18,429 nt of DNA from an uncultured Sphingomonas sp. (GTDB taxonomy: Bacteria; Pseudomonadota; Alphaproteobacteria; Sphingomonadales; Sphingomonadaceae), in the NCBI GenBank assembly GCA_946886845.1, contig CAMPJH010000011.1, forward strand, positions 1 through 18,429. Reading direction: 5' to 3'. This document shows, piece by piece, positions 7,820 to 15,437 of this stretch. How positions within the stretch are numbered: position 1 is the first letter of the stretch; every line of letters starts with the position of its first letter. A program made the position numbers and the translations under genes. A model generated the notes under the pieces. That model was given only the letters and a program-made list of their open reading frames with translations, was not told where the DNA came from and made no database searches.

Positions 7820-9046
7820 CTAGGAGTCGCCGAGCCTCGGCCCCCAAAGCACTGGTGCATAAGCAATCAGGAACAGCAGGAGCGCGCCGCCCCACGCCAG
7901 GCCGGCGATTTCGATCCCGAGCCCGTAGTCGACAAATCCCAGCGAGGCGACGACCCGCAGCACCGCGCCGATCGTCACCAAGGCATAAACAACGACAGTC
8001 GCCGCGTTCGCTTTCAGCTCGCGCCCGGTGTGGCCGAGGCTTGCCCGCGTCATGACAGCCAGGATCATCGTCGCCATCGCGCCGGCGGTAAGCGCATGGA
8101 TCGCGGCGCTCCTCGGCACGGCACCGATCAGGTACAGCCCGACCAACGCCAGGCCGATAGGTACCCACGCGTAGCCGATATGCAAAATCAAGACGACCGG
8201 ATCGCGCCAAGTGCGCGCTCCGCGCCAACGAGCGAGCCGAACCGCCTGCAGGACCGCAGCGGCGATCAACAAGACGCCGATTGGCACACCTGCCGGTCCC
8301 GTGATCCAGGCGAGCAAGGCCAGCGCTGTTGCCCCAATGACCATCATGTCAAATCGCGTGGGTTGGGTCGGCAATCGCGCCGTAACCCCCCGCTTTGCCA
8401 GCCAATTCCGCATGAACGACGGCACGATCCGGCCGCCGATGAGCGAAATCAGGAGGACCACGATGGCGGTGGCAAACTGCCAACCGAGATCACTCGGAAG
8501 AATCCCCGCGATGGAACCATAGTCGAGCGCATCCGCCGTTCCGAACAAGAGGACCATGCCCACGATCGGCAGGTTTCGGTTGTTCGCCTCAAGAACCTCG
8601 CGCGCCGCGAGCAGCGCCAGCAGCAGGAAGAAGCCGATGTCGAGCGCCGCGGCTAGCCACAGACCCGATGACGCCGAGAAGAGCAACGACAGCCTCGCCG
8701 CTGCCCACAATGCGAACAGGCCGCCAAGCGGCCAGCCGGCAATCGGCAGACGCCCGGTCCAGTTCGGAATGGCAGTTAGCAAGAAGCCGGCGATCACGGC
8801 GCCAACGAAGCCGAACAGCATCTCGTGGCGGTGCCACGCCAGCGGATCTACCGCGCTCGGCAGAGTCAATTCGCCGGCGAGCGAACCAATCCAGAGTGCC
8901 AGCGCAATGACCGCCCATACCGTGCCTCCGAAGAAGAACGGGCGGAAGCCGCCGCGGAAGAAGGGGTGGGCAGCTGCGTTGCGTCGCCGGCGGAGCGCAA
9001 GCATCTCCTCGCCGCGCGTGACCGTGGTCGACTGGTTCTCAGACAT
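7820..9046 (-). CDS. nnrS: NnrS family heme/copper membrane protein
   Basis: A 408-residue polytopic inner-membrane protein of the NnrS family, associated with relief of nitric-oxide stress. Family features: an N-terminal HPFFRGGFRPFFFGG segment (27-41); WHRHEMLFGFVGAVIAGFLL (71-90) with H72 and H74 as likely metal or heme ligands; PNWTGR (94-99); IGGRIVPSFMRNWL (203-216); and HALTAGAMATMILAVMTRAS (317-336). About twelve hydrophobic segments are present, as expected for the family, and the length is typical. The start ATG has a modest upstream AGGA. It is transcribed divergently from norZ with a 144-bp gap, and its stop faces that of the small membrane-protein gene. The combination with NsrR and NorZ is a standard NO-detoxification set, although NnrS has no defined enzymatic activity. 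Confidence 0.93.
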   Translation of the reverse strand: MSENQSTTVTRGEEMLALRRRRNAAAHPFFRGGFRPFFFGGTVWAVIALALWIGSLAGELTLPSAVDPLAWHRHEMLFGFVGAVIAGFLLTAIPNWTGRLPIAGWPLGGLFALWAAARLSLLFSASSGLWLAAALDIGFFLLLALLAAREVLEANNRNLPIVGMVLLFGTADALDYGSIAGILPSDLGWQFATAIVVLLISLIGGRIVPSFMRNWLAKRGVTARLPTQPTRFDMMVIGATALALLAWITGPAGVPIGVLLIAAAVLQAVRLARWRGARTWRDPVVLILHIGYAWVPIGLALVGLYLIGAVPRSAAIHALTAGAMATMILAVMTRASLGHTGRELKANAATVVVYALVTIGAVLRVVASLGFVDYGLGIEIAGLAWGGALLLFLIAYAPVLWGPRLGDS

Positions 9047-9190
9047 CGTCGCGTCCTACCCACTCCTGAAGGCGGTTTGTAGCGTTCATTCGAGCGATAG
9101 GCGTAATGTCCGTCCAGCGGGACAAGGCTCCGAACCCGCGCTATGGATCAACGTTACCGGGCCACAACGAAAATTAGGGGGCACTACCAG
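9047..9190. promoter_or_regulatory. divergent nnrS/norZ intergenic region
   Basis: This 144-bp gap must hold the promoters of both nnrS and norZ. The norZ ribosome site is AGGGGG at 9176-9181, 9 nt before the ATG at 9191. I looked for the inverted repeats found upstream of nsrR and for a TTG-N8-CAA FNR/NNR-type box and saw neither clearly. The mode of control at this promoter is therefore open. Confidence 0.5.
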
Positions 9191-11506
9191 ATGACCAGCA
9201 CGCGCAAGCTGTGGACGTGGCTAATCATTCTCCTGGTGGTTTCGTTCGGTGTCCTCCTGCTCGTCGGGCGCGACATCAGCTTCAAGATGCCGCCGATGCC
9301 CGAACGAGTCGTCGCGGCCAATGGGCAGACGATCTACACCCGCGCCGACATCCAGAAGGGTCGCCAGGTGTGGCAGTCGATGGGCGGCATGCAGCTGGGT
9401 TCGATCTGGGGTCACGGCGGTTATGTCGCCCCGGACTGGTCGGCAGACTGGCTACACAAGGAGTCGATCGCGATCCTCGACGGCTGGAGCCGGCGTGAAC
9501 ACGGCGGACTCACTTACGCGCAATTGACACCCGATCAGCAAGGCGAGCTCCAAGGCCGCCTGCGCACAATGATGCGCGCCAATACCTACGACCCGGAGAC
9601 CCGCACGATCACGGTGCCTGTCGAGCGTGCCCAGGCGATTCTCGCCGTCTCGAGGCATTACGAGAGTCTGTTCGGGAACGACCCGGCAACAGCGACGCTT
9701 CGCGAAAATTACGCGATGAAGAATGATACGGTGCCCGACCCGGAGCACCGGCGGGCGCTTTCCGCTTTCTACTGGTGGACGGCGTGGGCAGCCACTACCG
9801 AGCGGCCGGGGCGGGAAATCACCTACACCAACAACTGGCCGAGCGAACCGCTGGTCGACAATCGCCCGCCGGCCTCGACATTCATCTGGTCGGCGTTCAG
9901 CGTCACCTTCCTGCTCGCCGGAATCGCGCTGCTCGGCCTGCACCATGCGGCCGCGCACGGCGGCCGCCGCGAAGAGCAGAACGAGCTGCCGAAGCGCGAT
10001 CCGCTTCGCGGAATCACGATCACCCCGTCGATGAAGGCGACAGCGAAATATTTCTGGGTGCTTCTAGCGCTCTTCCTCGTCCAAATCCTGTTCGGCGCCA
10101 TGAGCGCTCATTACCAGGTCGAGGGCCAGCTTGTGTATGGATACGAGATGGCGGAAATCCTGCCATATTCGATCACCCGAACGTGGCACACGCAGCTGGC
10201 CGTGCTGTGGATCGCAACCGCGTGGCTCGGCACCGGCCTCTACATGGCGCCTGCCGTTTCCGGTTACGAGCCGCCGTTCCAGCGGCTTGGAGTCAACGTC
10301 CTCTGGGTGTGCCTGCTGATCATCGTCGTTGGATCATTTGCCGGACAGTGGCTTGCGGTGATGCAGACGCTCGGGCTCGAGAACAATTTCTGGTTCGGCC
10401 ATCAGGGCTGGGAATATGCGGATATGGGCCGCTTCTGGCAGTGGTTCCTGTTCCTCGGTCTGCTCATCTGGCTCGTCCTCGTGGGCCGGGCGCTGTGGCC
10501 GGCGCTCAAGGAGAAGAACGAGGCGCGTTCGATTACCGCCTTGTTTTTCCTTTCGGCGGTCGCAATCGGCCTGTTTTATGGGGCCGCGCTGCTGTGGAAC
10601 GAGCACACGCACATCTCCATCGTCGAATATTGGCGCTGGTGGCTGGTGCACCTGTGGGTGGAAGGCTTCTTCGAGGTGTTCGCCACCTCTGTCATCGCCT
10701 TCCTGTTCACGAAGCTGGGCCTGATCCCGGTTAGAATTGCGACCGTTGCCGTGTTGTTCGCAACCATCATCTTCATGGCAGGCGGCGTTCTTGGAACGCT
10801 CCACCACCTGTATTTCGCCGGAACTTCGTCGGCGGTCCTGGCGCTAGGGGCCAGCTTCTCAGCGTTGGAGGTAGTGCCGCTCGCCTATATCGGGTTTGAG
10901 GCCTACGACCATTGGCGAATGAGCAGCGCAACGCCGTGGATGCAGCGCTACAAATGGCCGGTGATGTTCTTTCTCGCCGTTTCATTCTGGAACCTGGTCG
11001 GCGCCGGCCTCTTCGGCTTCCTCATCAACCCGCCGCTGTCGCTCTATTACATGCAAGGACTGAACCTGACTCCGCTGCACGGTCATACTGCGCTATTCGG
11101 CGTGTACGGAATGCTCGGGATCGGCCTCGTGCTGTTTTGCCTTCGCGGGATGAGGCCCGATCTCAAGTGGGACGAGCGCGTGCTCCGGATCAGCTTCTGG
11201 TGCTTCAACATCGGCCTGGCCATGATGGCGTTGTTCACCTTGCTCCCGCTCGGCACGCTTCAGCTGATGGCGGCGATCAACGAGGGCTATTGGTACGCGC
11301 GTTCCGAGCAGTTCATGCAGATGCCGATCGTCGAACTGCTGGTGTGGATGCGGGTGCCGGGAGATACCGTGTTCAGCATTGGGGCGCTGGCGCTCGTCTA
11401 CTTCGTCGCTCGCCTGTGGATTTGGCCGCGGCGCGAACATGAACTGGCAGGCGGCACCCCCGACCTCGCGCGTCCGCCTTCGGGCGCCGCTGCAGCAGCC
11501 GAATAG
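9191..11506 (+). CDS. norZ: quinol-dependent nitric oxide reductase (qNOR), single subunit
   Basis: Inner-membrane enzyme that reduces two NO to N2O with electrons from quinol; it acts in detoxification or respiration. With the ATG at 9191 it is 771 residues, the usual qNOR length. I prefer this start over the ATG at 9143 because AGGGGG lies 9 nt upstream and the protein then begins at the N-terminal helix (about 8-25). The soluble region (about 30-225) has no CxxCH, as expected for qNOR, and contains GGMQLGSIWGHGGYVAPDW. The heme-copper-oxidase-like core shows H333 (TWHTQ, heme b), H487 with E491 and nearby E495 (HLWVEGFFEVF, FeB site), H538-H539 (FeB) and H630/H632 (LHGHTALFG, hemes b3 and b). 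All expected ligands are present. A SirB2 gene starts 5 bp after the stop and is probably translationally coupled. No nitrite reductase gene is nearby, which favours NO detoxification. Confidence 0.97.
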   Translation: MTSTRKLWTWLIILLVVSFGVLLLVGRDISFKMPPMPERVVAANGQTIYTRADIQKGRQVWQSMGGMQLGSIWGHGGYVAPDWSADWLHKESIAILDGWSRREHGGLTYAQLTPDQQGELQGRLRTMMRANTYDPETRTITVPVERAQAILAVSRHYESLFGNDPATATLRENYAMKNDTVPDPEHRRALSAFYWWTAWAATTERPGREITYTNNWPSEPLVDNRPPASTFIWSAFSVTFLLAGIALLGLHHAAAHGGRREEQNELPKRDPLRGITITPSMKATAKYFWVLLALFLVQILFGAMSAHYQVEGQLVYGYEMAEILPYSITRTWHTQLAVLWIATAWLGTGLYMAPAVSGYEPPFQRLGVNVLWVCLLIIVVGSFAGQWLAVMQTLGLENNFWFGHQGWEYADMGRFWQWFLFLGLLIWLVLVGRALWPALKEKNEARSITALFFLSAVAIGLFYGAALLWNEHTHISIVEYWRWWLVHLWVEGFFEVFATSVIAFLFTKLGLIPVRIATVAVLFATIIFMAGGVLGTLHHLYFAGTSSAVLALGASFSALEVVPLAYIGFEAYDHWRMSSATPWMQRYKWPVMFFLAVSFWNLVGAGLFGFLINPPLSLYYMQGLNLTPLHGHTALFGVYGMLGIGLVLFCLRGMRPDLKWDERVLRISFWCFNIGLAMMALFTLLPLGTLQLMAAINEGYWYARSEQFMQMPIVELLVWMRVPGDTVFSIGALALVYFVARLWIWPRREHELAGGTPDLARPPSGAAAAAE

Positions 11507-11511
11507 AGTCG

Positions 11512-11901
11512 GTGGAAGAGTTCTATTTCGACATCCGCAGCGTTCACATCGGCTCCGCCCTTCTCAGCGGCTCGATCTTCGTCGTGCGGTCGCTGGCTTA
11601 CAACATCTGGCGTGCGGGTTGGGCGATGGCGTTCACGCTCAGGACCGTCGTCTGGACTGTCGACACGACCCTCCTCACGGCGGCCTTCATGCTGATGACG
11701 ATCACATCGCAAGTCCCATTCGCTGACGGATGGCTGACGGTGAAGGTGTTGCTTCTCGTCATTTATGTCGCGCTCGCCTGGACCGCGTTCAGGGCGTCAT
11801 CGAAGACGAAACGTCTAGCGGCTACCGGAGCAGCTGCAACCATATTCGCAATGGTCTATTCGATTGCGCGGGCGCACCATCCGTTGGGGATCTTCGCGTA
11901 G
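11512..11901 (+). CDS. SirB2 family membrane protein
   Basis: A 129-residue integral membrane protein matching the SirB2 family, which is of unknown biochemical role; the name comes from a Salmonella invasion-gene regulator locus. Family-like features: an early His in a first helix (RSVHIGSALLSGSIFVVRSL), VDTTLLTAAFMLM in the second helix, and GWLTVKVLLLVIYVALAWTAFR in the third. A fourth hydrophobic segment follows, then a C-terminal ARAHHPLG with two His. Four transmembrane segments are predicted. The start is GTG, only 5 bp after the norZ stop and without a strong ribosome site, which suggests coupling to norZ translation. The conserved His residues hint at heme or quinone association, but this is speculation. 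Its placement in an NO-reductase transcript is the main functional clue. Confidence 0.85.
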   Translation: MEEFYFDIRSVHIGSALLSGSIFVVRSLAYNIWRAGWAMAFTLRTVVWTVDTTLLTAAFMLMTITSQVPFADGWLTVKVLLLVIYVALAWTAFRASSKTKRLAATGAAATIFAMVYSIARAHHPLGIFA

Positions 11902-11963
11902 CCGAGCGAATGGTACACGATTGGCGGGCGGCGGACGTCGCAGGTCTCTGCAGGAGCTGGGGG

Positions 11964-12380
11964 ATGAAGAGAGTTTTCGCGCCGCGCTGGCCGTCCCGGT
12001 GGGCAATCGCCTTGATGCTGGGCTTCGTAGCCGCGCCGGTTTCCAGCGCTTCGGAGTCCAAGAAAGCAAAGCCGGTGACGATTCTCACCGAGCAATCGCA
12101 CCGCACGGCGACGATCGGAGTCGGCACTCCGATCGAAATCAGACTCCAGTCGCAGCCTGGCACGGGTTTTTCCTGGATCGCGAGCAGCTCGACGGCGGCG
12201 GTGATTCCAATGGAACCCCTTCGCAGTTCCCGCGCCATGCCGGGAAGCGCGCAAATCCAGCGGTTTCGCTTTTCGGCCAAGCGCCGTGGAACGTATCGCC
12301 TGACCTTCTCCTATGATCAGCCCTGGCGGGCCGGCATCAAGGGGGCGCGCATCAAGAGCTTTACAATCATCGTGCGTTGA
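11964..12380 (+). CDS. secreted chagasin-like (I42 family) cysteine protease inhibitor
   Basis: A 138-residue exported protein. The start is the ATG at 11964, with AGGAG at 11952-11956 (7 nt spacing); the frame stays open upstream, but that part overlaps the SirB2 gene and has no signal peptide. Residues 1-30 form a Sec signal (basic MKRVFAPRWPSRW, hydrophobic AIALMLGFVAAP, then an Ala-Ser-rich cleavage region). The mature part fits the chagasin fold. It has QPGTGFSW (64-71) in place of the NPTTGY loop, a Gly-containing middle loop followed by QIQRFRF (97-103), and QPW (119-121) in place of RPW, ending in a KSFTIIV strand. Chagasins block papain-like cysteine proteases by inserting these three loops. 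The two outer loops are recognisable and the middle GxGG loop is weak, so inhibitory activity is uncertain. Its stop codon directly abuts the stop of the convergent oxygenase gene. Confidence 0.8.
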   Translation: MKRVFAPRWPSRWAIALMLGFVAAPVSSASESKKAKPVTILTEQSHRTATIGVGTPIEIRLQSQPGTGFSWIASSSTAAVIPMEPLRSSRAMPGSAQIQRFRFSAKRRGTYRLTFSYDQPWRAGIKGARIKSFTIIVR

Positions 12381-12974
12381 TCAGGCGAAGTTGAAGCTGA
12401 CGCTCAGCCGCTCGCCGCTGCCGCTGCCGGCAAGCACTTCGTGGCGGAGCCAGCTTTCCCACATCAGCAGCAGCCCCCGACTCGGGGGAACGGTGACGAA
12501 GGGACGAAGCTCCTCGGGCGCGTCCGGTCGGCGGGAAGGGGCCGCCATCATCAGCGGCAAGCGCGGGTCCTCGAAGCGGATCGCGCCGGAACCGGCCGGG
12601 ACTTCGACGTAGAGCGTTCCGGACAGGATCGCGTGCGGGTGAATGTGTCCACTGTGATGCCCACTGCTTTTCAACAGATTGACCCACAGGCTGTCGAGTT
12701 TCGGTTTGCGCGGAAGGTCGAACGCACATTCGTTCGCGAATTTGGCGGCATGGCGGGTGAGGCCCTTGGCCAGAGCGGCAAAAGCCGGGTCGCGCGTGGT
12801 GAGATCGTTTAGGGAAGCGTAGCTGGTATAGCCCGGATAGCGATGCTCCCGGCTCCAGCGACGGCCAGCCTGATCGTCGGCGGCCAGCGATCGGATCGAG
12901 TGCGCCAGCCCGTCGAGCAGGTCCGGATCGATCGTTGATTCATAGAGCAGCGTCGGAAACAGTTTGCGGGTCAA
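12381..12974 (-). CDS. putative 2OG-Fe(II) oxygenase, TIGR02466 type
   Basis: A 197-residue protein resembling the TIGR02466 family of putative 2-oxoglutarate/Fe(II) dioxygenases; substrates are unknown. The N-terminus KLFPTLLYES and the core pattern SGHIHPHAILSGTLYVEVP fit the double-stranded beta-helix fold. H110 or H112 would be the first metal ligand. The C-terminal MWESWLRHEVLAGSGSGERL has H178 as the distal metal ligand, and the following Arg (in GERL) as the 2OG carboxylate anchor. The HxD/E motif is not a clean match, so the second ligand is unclear. The start is TTG: an in-frame TAG lies four codons upstream and there is no ATG before the core, so TTG is the best candidate. It is divergent from the TIR protein gene across 69 bp, and its stop is adjacent to that of the chagasin-like gene. 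Confidence 0.82.
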   Translation of the reverse strand: MTRKLFPTLLYESTIDPDLLDGLAHSIRSLAADDQAGRRWSREHRYPGYTSYASLNDLTTRDPAFAALAKGLTRHAAKFANECAFDLPRKPKLDSLWVNLLKSSGHHSGHIHPHAILSGTLYVEVPAGSGAIRFEDPRLPLMMAAPSRRPDAPEELRPFVTVPPSRGLLLMWESWLRHEVLAGSGSGERLSVSFNFA

Positions 12975-13043
12975 GGGCTTTCGCTATTCTTTGTGAAGCC
13001 GCGGCTGTAAAGAATCGGCTGGAAAGGGGGAAGGTCGCTGCGC

Positions 13044-14816
13044 ATGTCGGACGTGTTCATATCCTACGCGCGCTCGAATGAAGAGCAGGCAAAGCGGGTC
13101 GAACAGGCGCTGCGCGACCATGGCCATGCGGTGTGGCGCGATGCCGAGCTTCCCGCCCACCGTTCGTACGCGGAAGTCATCGAGGAACGGCTGCGGTCGG
13201 CCAAGGCCGTCGTCGTGCTGTGGTCGGCAGAAGCGGCCAAATCGCAATGGGTTCGGGCGGAGGCGGACGCCGCACGCGAGCTCGGGACGCTCATCCAGGC
13301 AAGGCTCGATGCGACGATGCCGCCGATTCCGTTCAACCAGATCCAGTGCGCCGACCTGATAGACTGGGACAGCGATCCCGATCACTCCGGCTGGCACAAA
13401 CTAAAGGCCAGCGTTGCCGCGCTTGCCGGGGGACCGGAAGCGTCCGCGCCGTCATCGGCGCTTCGGCGTCAAAAGACATCGGTTTGCGTGCTGCCGTTCC
13501 AGAATATGAGCGGCGATCCGGAGCAGGAATATTTCAGCGACGGCATCAGCGAGGACATCACGACCGACCTGTCGCATGTATCGGCGCTCGAGGTGATCGC
13601 GCGAAACACCGCTTTCACCTTCAAGAACCAATCGGTCGATGTTTGCGACGTGGCGCGCAAGCTCGGCGTCAGCCACGTGCTTGAAGGCAGCGTTCGCAAG
13701 GCGGGCAACAAGGTGCGGATCACGGCGCAGCTGATCGACGGTGGCAGCGGCGGCCATGTCTGGGCCGAGCGCTACGACCGCGACCTCGACGATATCTTTG
13801 CAATCCAGGATGAAATCTCAAAGGCGATCGTTGCGGCGCTCAGGGTTAAGCTGCTGCCAGAAGAGAAGGAGGCGATCGGGGATCGCTGCACCTGCAGCGC
13901 CGAGGCCTACAATCTCTATCTCATGGCCCGGAACTATTGGGTCACGGGCAATCACGGCGACGCCCGGCGAGAAGAGCGGGTGATGCGGATTTGCAAGCGG
14001 GCCGTTGAAATCGACCCGAGTTACGCGCAAGCTTGGGCGCTTCTCGCGATCGCCCAGTCAAGCTTGCGCTACGGTTTCGGGCAGCAAGTGGACGACGGGG
14101 TTGCGGCTGCCCACACCGCGCTTTCCCTCGACCCGACCATCGCCGAGGCGCACTGCCCGATGGCGAGGCGGCTCCAGGAGAAGGGCCGCTATGCGGAGGC
14201 TGATGCGGAAATCGGAAAGGCTGTCCGGCTCAATCCCGACTCGTGGGAAGTGAACAAGGAAGCGGCTCGGCTGTGCATGCTGCAACGCCGATTTCCAGAG
14301 GCGACGCGGCATTACGAAAAAGCGGTCGAGGTCATGGAGCATGACTTTCACGCATGGGCGCTTTTGATCAGCTGTTACCAGGCGGTCGGCAATCCCGAAG
14401 GCGTGAAGCATGCTGCACAGATGATGGTGACCCAGGCGGAGAAGGCCGTTGCCGAAGACCCAAGCAACGGATCGGCGCTCGGAATTGGCGCCGGCGGGCT
14501 AGCCGCCCTCGGGGAAGTGGATCGCGCCAAGGAATGGATCGAGCGGGCGATGCTGGTCGACCCCGACAACCTCAACATGCGCTACAATTTCGCCTGTGTC
14601 CTCGCCGCTCACCTGAATGACAAGGAGGGCGCTCTCAGGCTGCTGGAGAGGAATTTCGCCCAAGCCAAAGGATACCAGATTTTGTTGGCGGAGGCGGATC
14701 CGGATTTCGACGATATTCGAGACGACCCGCGCTTTCAGAAGATGCTCGCCGATGCAAAGAAGCGGCTCGAACTCGACGGGGCCGTGCCGCCGCCGCCTAC
14801 TCCTGCTGCATCCTGA
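13044..14816 (+). CDS. TIR domain - TolB-like domain - TPR protein
   Basis: A 590-residue, apparently soluble protein with three parts. Residues 1-125 are a TIR domain: DVFISYAR at 3-10, AVWRDAELP at 29-37, AVVVLWSAEAAKSQWVRAEADA at about 55-76, including W69 and E73, the position of the catalytic Glu in NAD-cleaving TIR domains. Residues 145-275 match the TolB-like/FlgO-type domain often found in proteobacterial signalling proteins (VCVLPFQNMSGDPEQEYFSDG, GVSHVLEGSVRK, ITAQLIDGGSGGHVWAERYD). Residues 285-560 are TPR helices (AVEIDPSYAQAWALLAIA, ALSLDPTIAEAH, AVRLNPDSWEV, AMLVDPDNLNMRYN). The tail is Pro-rich. In related architectures the first domain is an adenylate cyclase or winged helix, so this looks like an effector swapped onto a common TolB-TPR sensor body. 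No Thoeris partner gene is adjacent. The ribosome site is GGGGGAAGG, 9 nt before the ATG. The 3' end overlaps pth by 20 bp. Confidence 0.9.
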   Translation: MSDVFISYARSNEEQAKRVEQALRDHGHAVWRDAELPAHRSYAEVIEERLRSAKAVVVLWSAEAAKSQWVRAEADAARELGTLIQARLDATMPPIPFNQIQCADLIDWDSDPDHSGWHKLKASVAALAGGPEASAPSSALRRQKTSVCVLPFQNMSGDPEQEYFSDGISEDITTDLSHVSALEVIARNTAFTFKNQSVDVCDVARKLGVSHVLEGSVRKAGNKVRITAQLIDGGSGGHVWAERYDRDLDDIFAIQDEISKAIVAALRVKLLPEEKEAIGDRCTCSAEAYNLYLMARNYWVTGNHGDARREERVMRICKRAVEIDPSYAQAWALLAIAQSSLRYGFGQQVDDGVAAAHTALSLDPTIAEAHCPMARRLQEKGRYAEADAEIGKAVRLNPDSWEVNKEAARLCMLQRRFPEATRHYEKAVEVMEHDFHAWALLISCYQAVGNPEGVKHAAQMMVTQAEKAVAEDPSNGSALGIGAGGLAALGEVDRAKEWIERAMLVDPDNLNMRYNFACVLAAHLNDKEGALRLLERNFAQAKGYQILLAEADPDFDDIRDDPRFQKMLADAKKRLELDGAVPPPPTPAAS

Positions 14817-15375
14817 GCGCGACTTCGCTCATGAACCGGGCGTCGTCGCCGTCGGCGAGCCATTGCGCCTCGTCGGCGATGGCGGCGAGCAAGTCCGACA
14901 GCGGCTCCATCTCGGCCTTCGAATAATTGCCGAGGACGTGCGGCGTCACCAGATGCTTCTGTCCCGGCCCCGGGTGGCCGATGCCGATCCGGACTCGGCG
15001 GAACTCGGAGCCCAGGTGAGCGTCGATCGAGCGCAGGCCGTTGTGGCCGGCCGTCCCCCCGCCGACCTTCACCTTGACCTTCATCGACGCGAGATCGAGC
15101 TCATCGTGGAAGACGGTGAGAGAGTCGAGATCGAGCTTGTAGAACCTCAGCGCCTGGGCGACCGCTTCGCCGCTGTCGTTCATGAAAGTCTGCGGCTTCA
15201 CCAGCAGCACGCGGTTGCGGCCGACGCGCCCTTCCGCAACCAGGCTCCGGAATTTCTTCGTCCAGGGCGAAAAGCCGTCCACTTCGGCGATGGCGTCTGC
15301 CGCCATGAAGCCGACATTGTGACGCTGAAGCGCATATCGCGCTCCCGGATTGCCGAGCCCCGCCCAGATCTGCAT
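14797..15375 (-). CDS. pth: peptidyl-tRNA hydrolase
   Basis: Cytosolic enzyme that releases tRNA from peptidyl-tRNA dropped off the ribosome. At 192 residues it has the typical bacterial Pth length. Visible: GLGNPG at 6-11 with N9; catalytic H19 in RHNVGF; KPQTFMNDSG with its substrate-binding Asn; VFHDELDL with the Asp that polarises the catalytic His; and GGGTAGHNGLRSI and FRRVRIGIGHPG. Every expected active-site element is present. The ATG has GGGAG 6 nt upstream. It lies 86 bp downstream of rplY on the same strand, but an intrinsic terminator sits between them. Its last 20 bp overlap the 3' end of the convergent TIR-TPR gene. ychF, a common neighbour, is about 11.4 kb away. Confidence 0.97.
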   Translation of the reverse strand: MQIWAGLGNPGARYALQRHNVGFMAADAIAEVDGFSPWTKKFRSLVAEGRVGRNRVLLVKPQTFMNDSGEAVAQALRFYKLDLDSLTVFHDELDLASMKVKVKVGGGTAGHNGLRSIDAHLGSEFRRVRIGIGHPGPGQKHLVTPHVLGNYSKAEMEPLSDLLAAIADEAQWLADGDDARFMSEVALRMQQE

Positions 15376-15401
15376 CGCCGCTCCCTAGCGCGCGCGGCCC
15401 A

Positions 15402-15437
15402 CAAAAAGAAACCGCCCGTCCTTTCGAACGAGCGGTT
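15402..15437 (-). terminator. intrinsic terminator downstream of rplY
   Basis: On the minus strand, AACCGCTCGT pairs with ACGGGCGGTT (plus positions 15428-15437 and 15410-15419), giving a 10-bp stem with one mismatch and an 8-nt loop. It is followed directly by TTCTTTTTG. This is a textbook Rho-independent terminator for rplY. It lies 24 bp downstream of the rplY stop and 34 bp before the pth start, so it would separate or attenuate pth expression. Confidence 0.85.

Noticed and set aside
7775..8656. 293-codon open frame on plus, antisense to nnrS
   Set aside because: Composition full of Arg, Gln, Asp and Pro with no hydrophobic core; the minus frame is a clear NnrS protein.
9143..9190. Upstream ATG extending norZ by 16 residues
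   Set aside because: No ribosome site before it; the polar extension precedes the N-terminal helix, and AGGGGG is well placed for the ATG at 9191.
11730..11963. Upstream extension of the chagasin-like frame overlapping SirB2
   Set aside because: The extension reads as an out-of-frame copy of SirB2 coding sequence, and the signal peptide and AGGAG point to the ATG at 11964.
13044..13430. Possible Thoeris-type defence system from the TIR domain
   Set aside because: No ThsA-like SIR2/SLOG effector or other partner lies beside it; neighbours are an oxygenase gene and pth, so only a standalone TIR protein is claimed.
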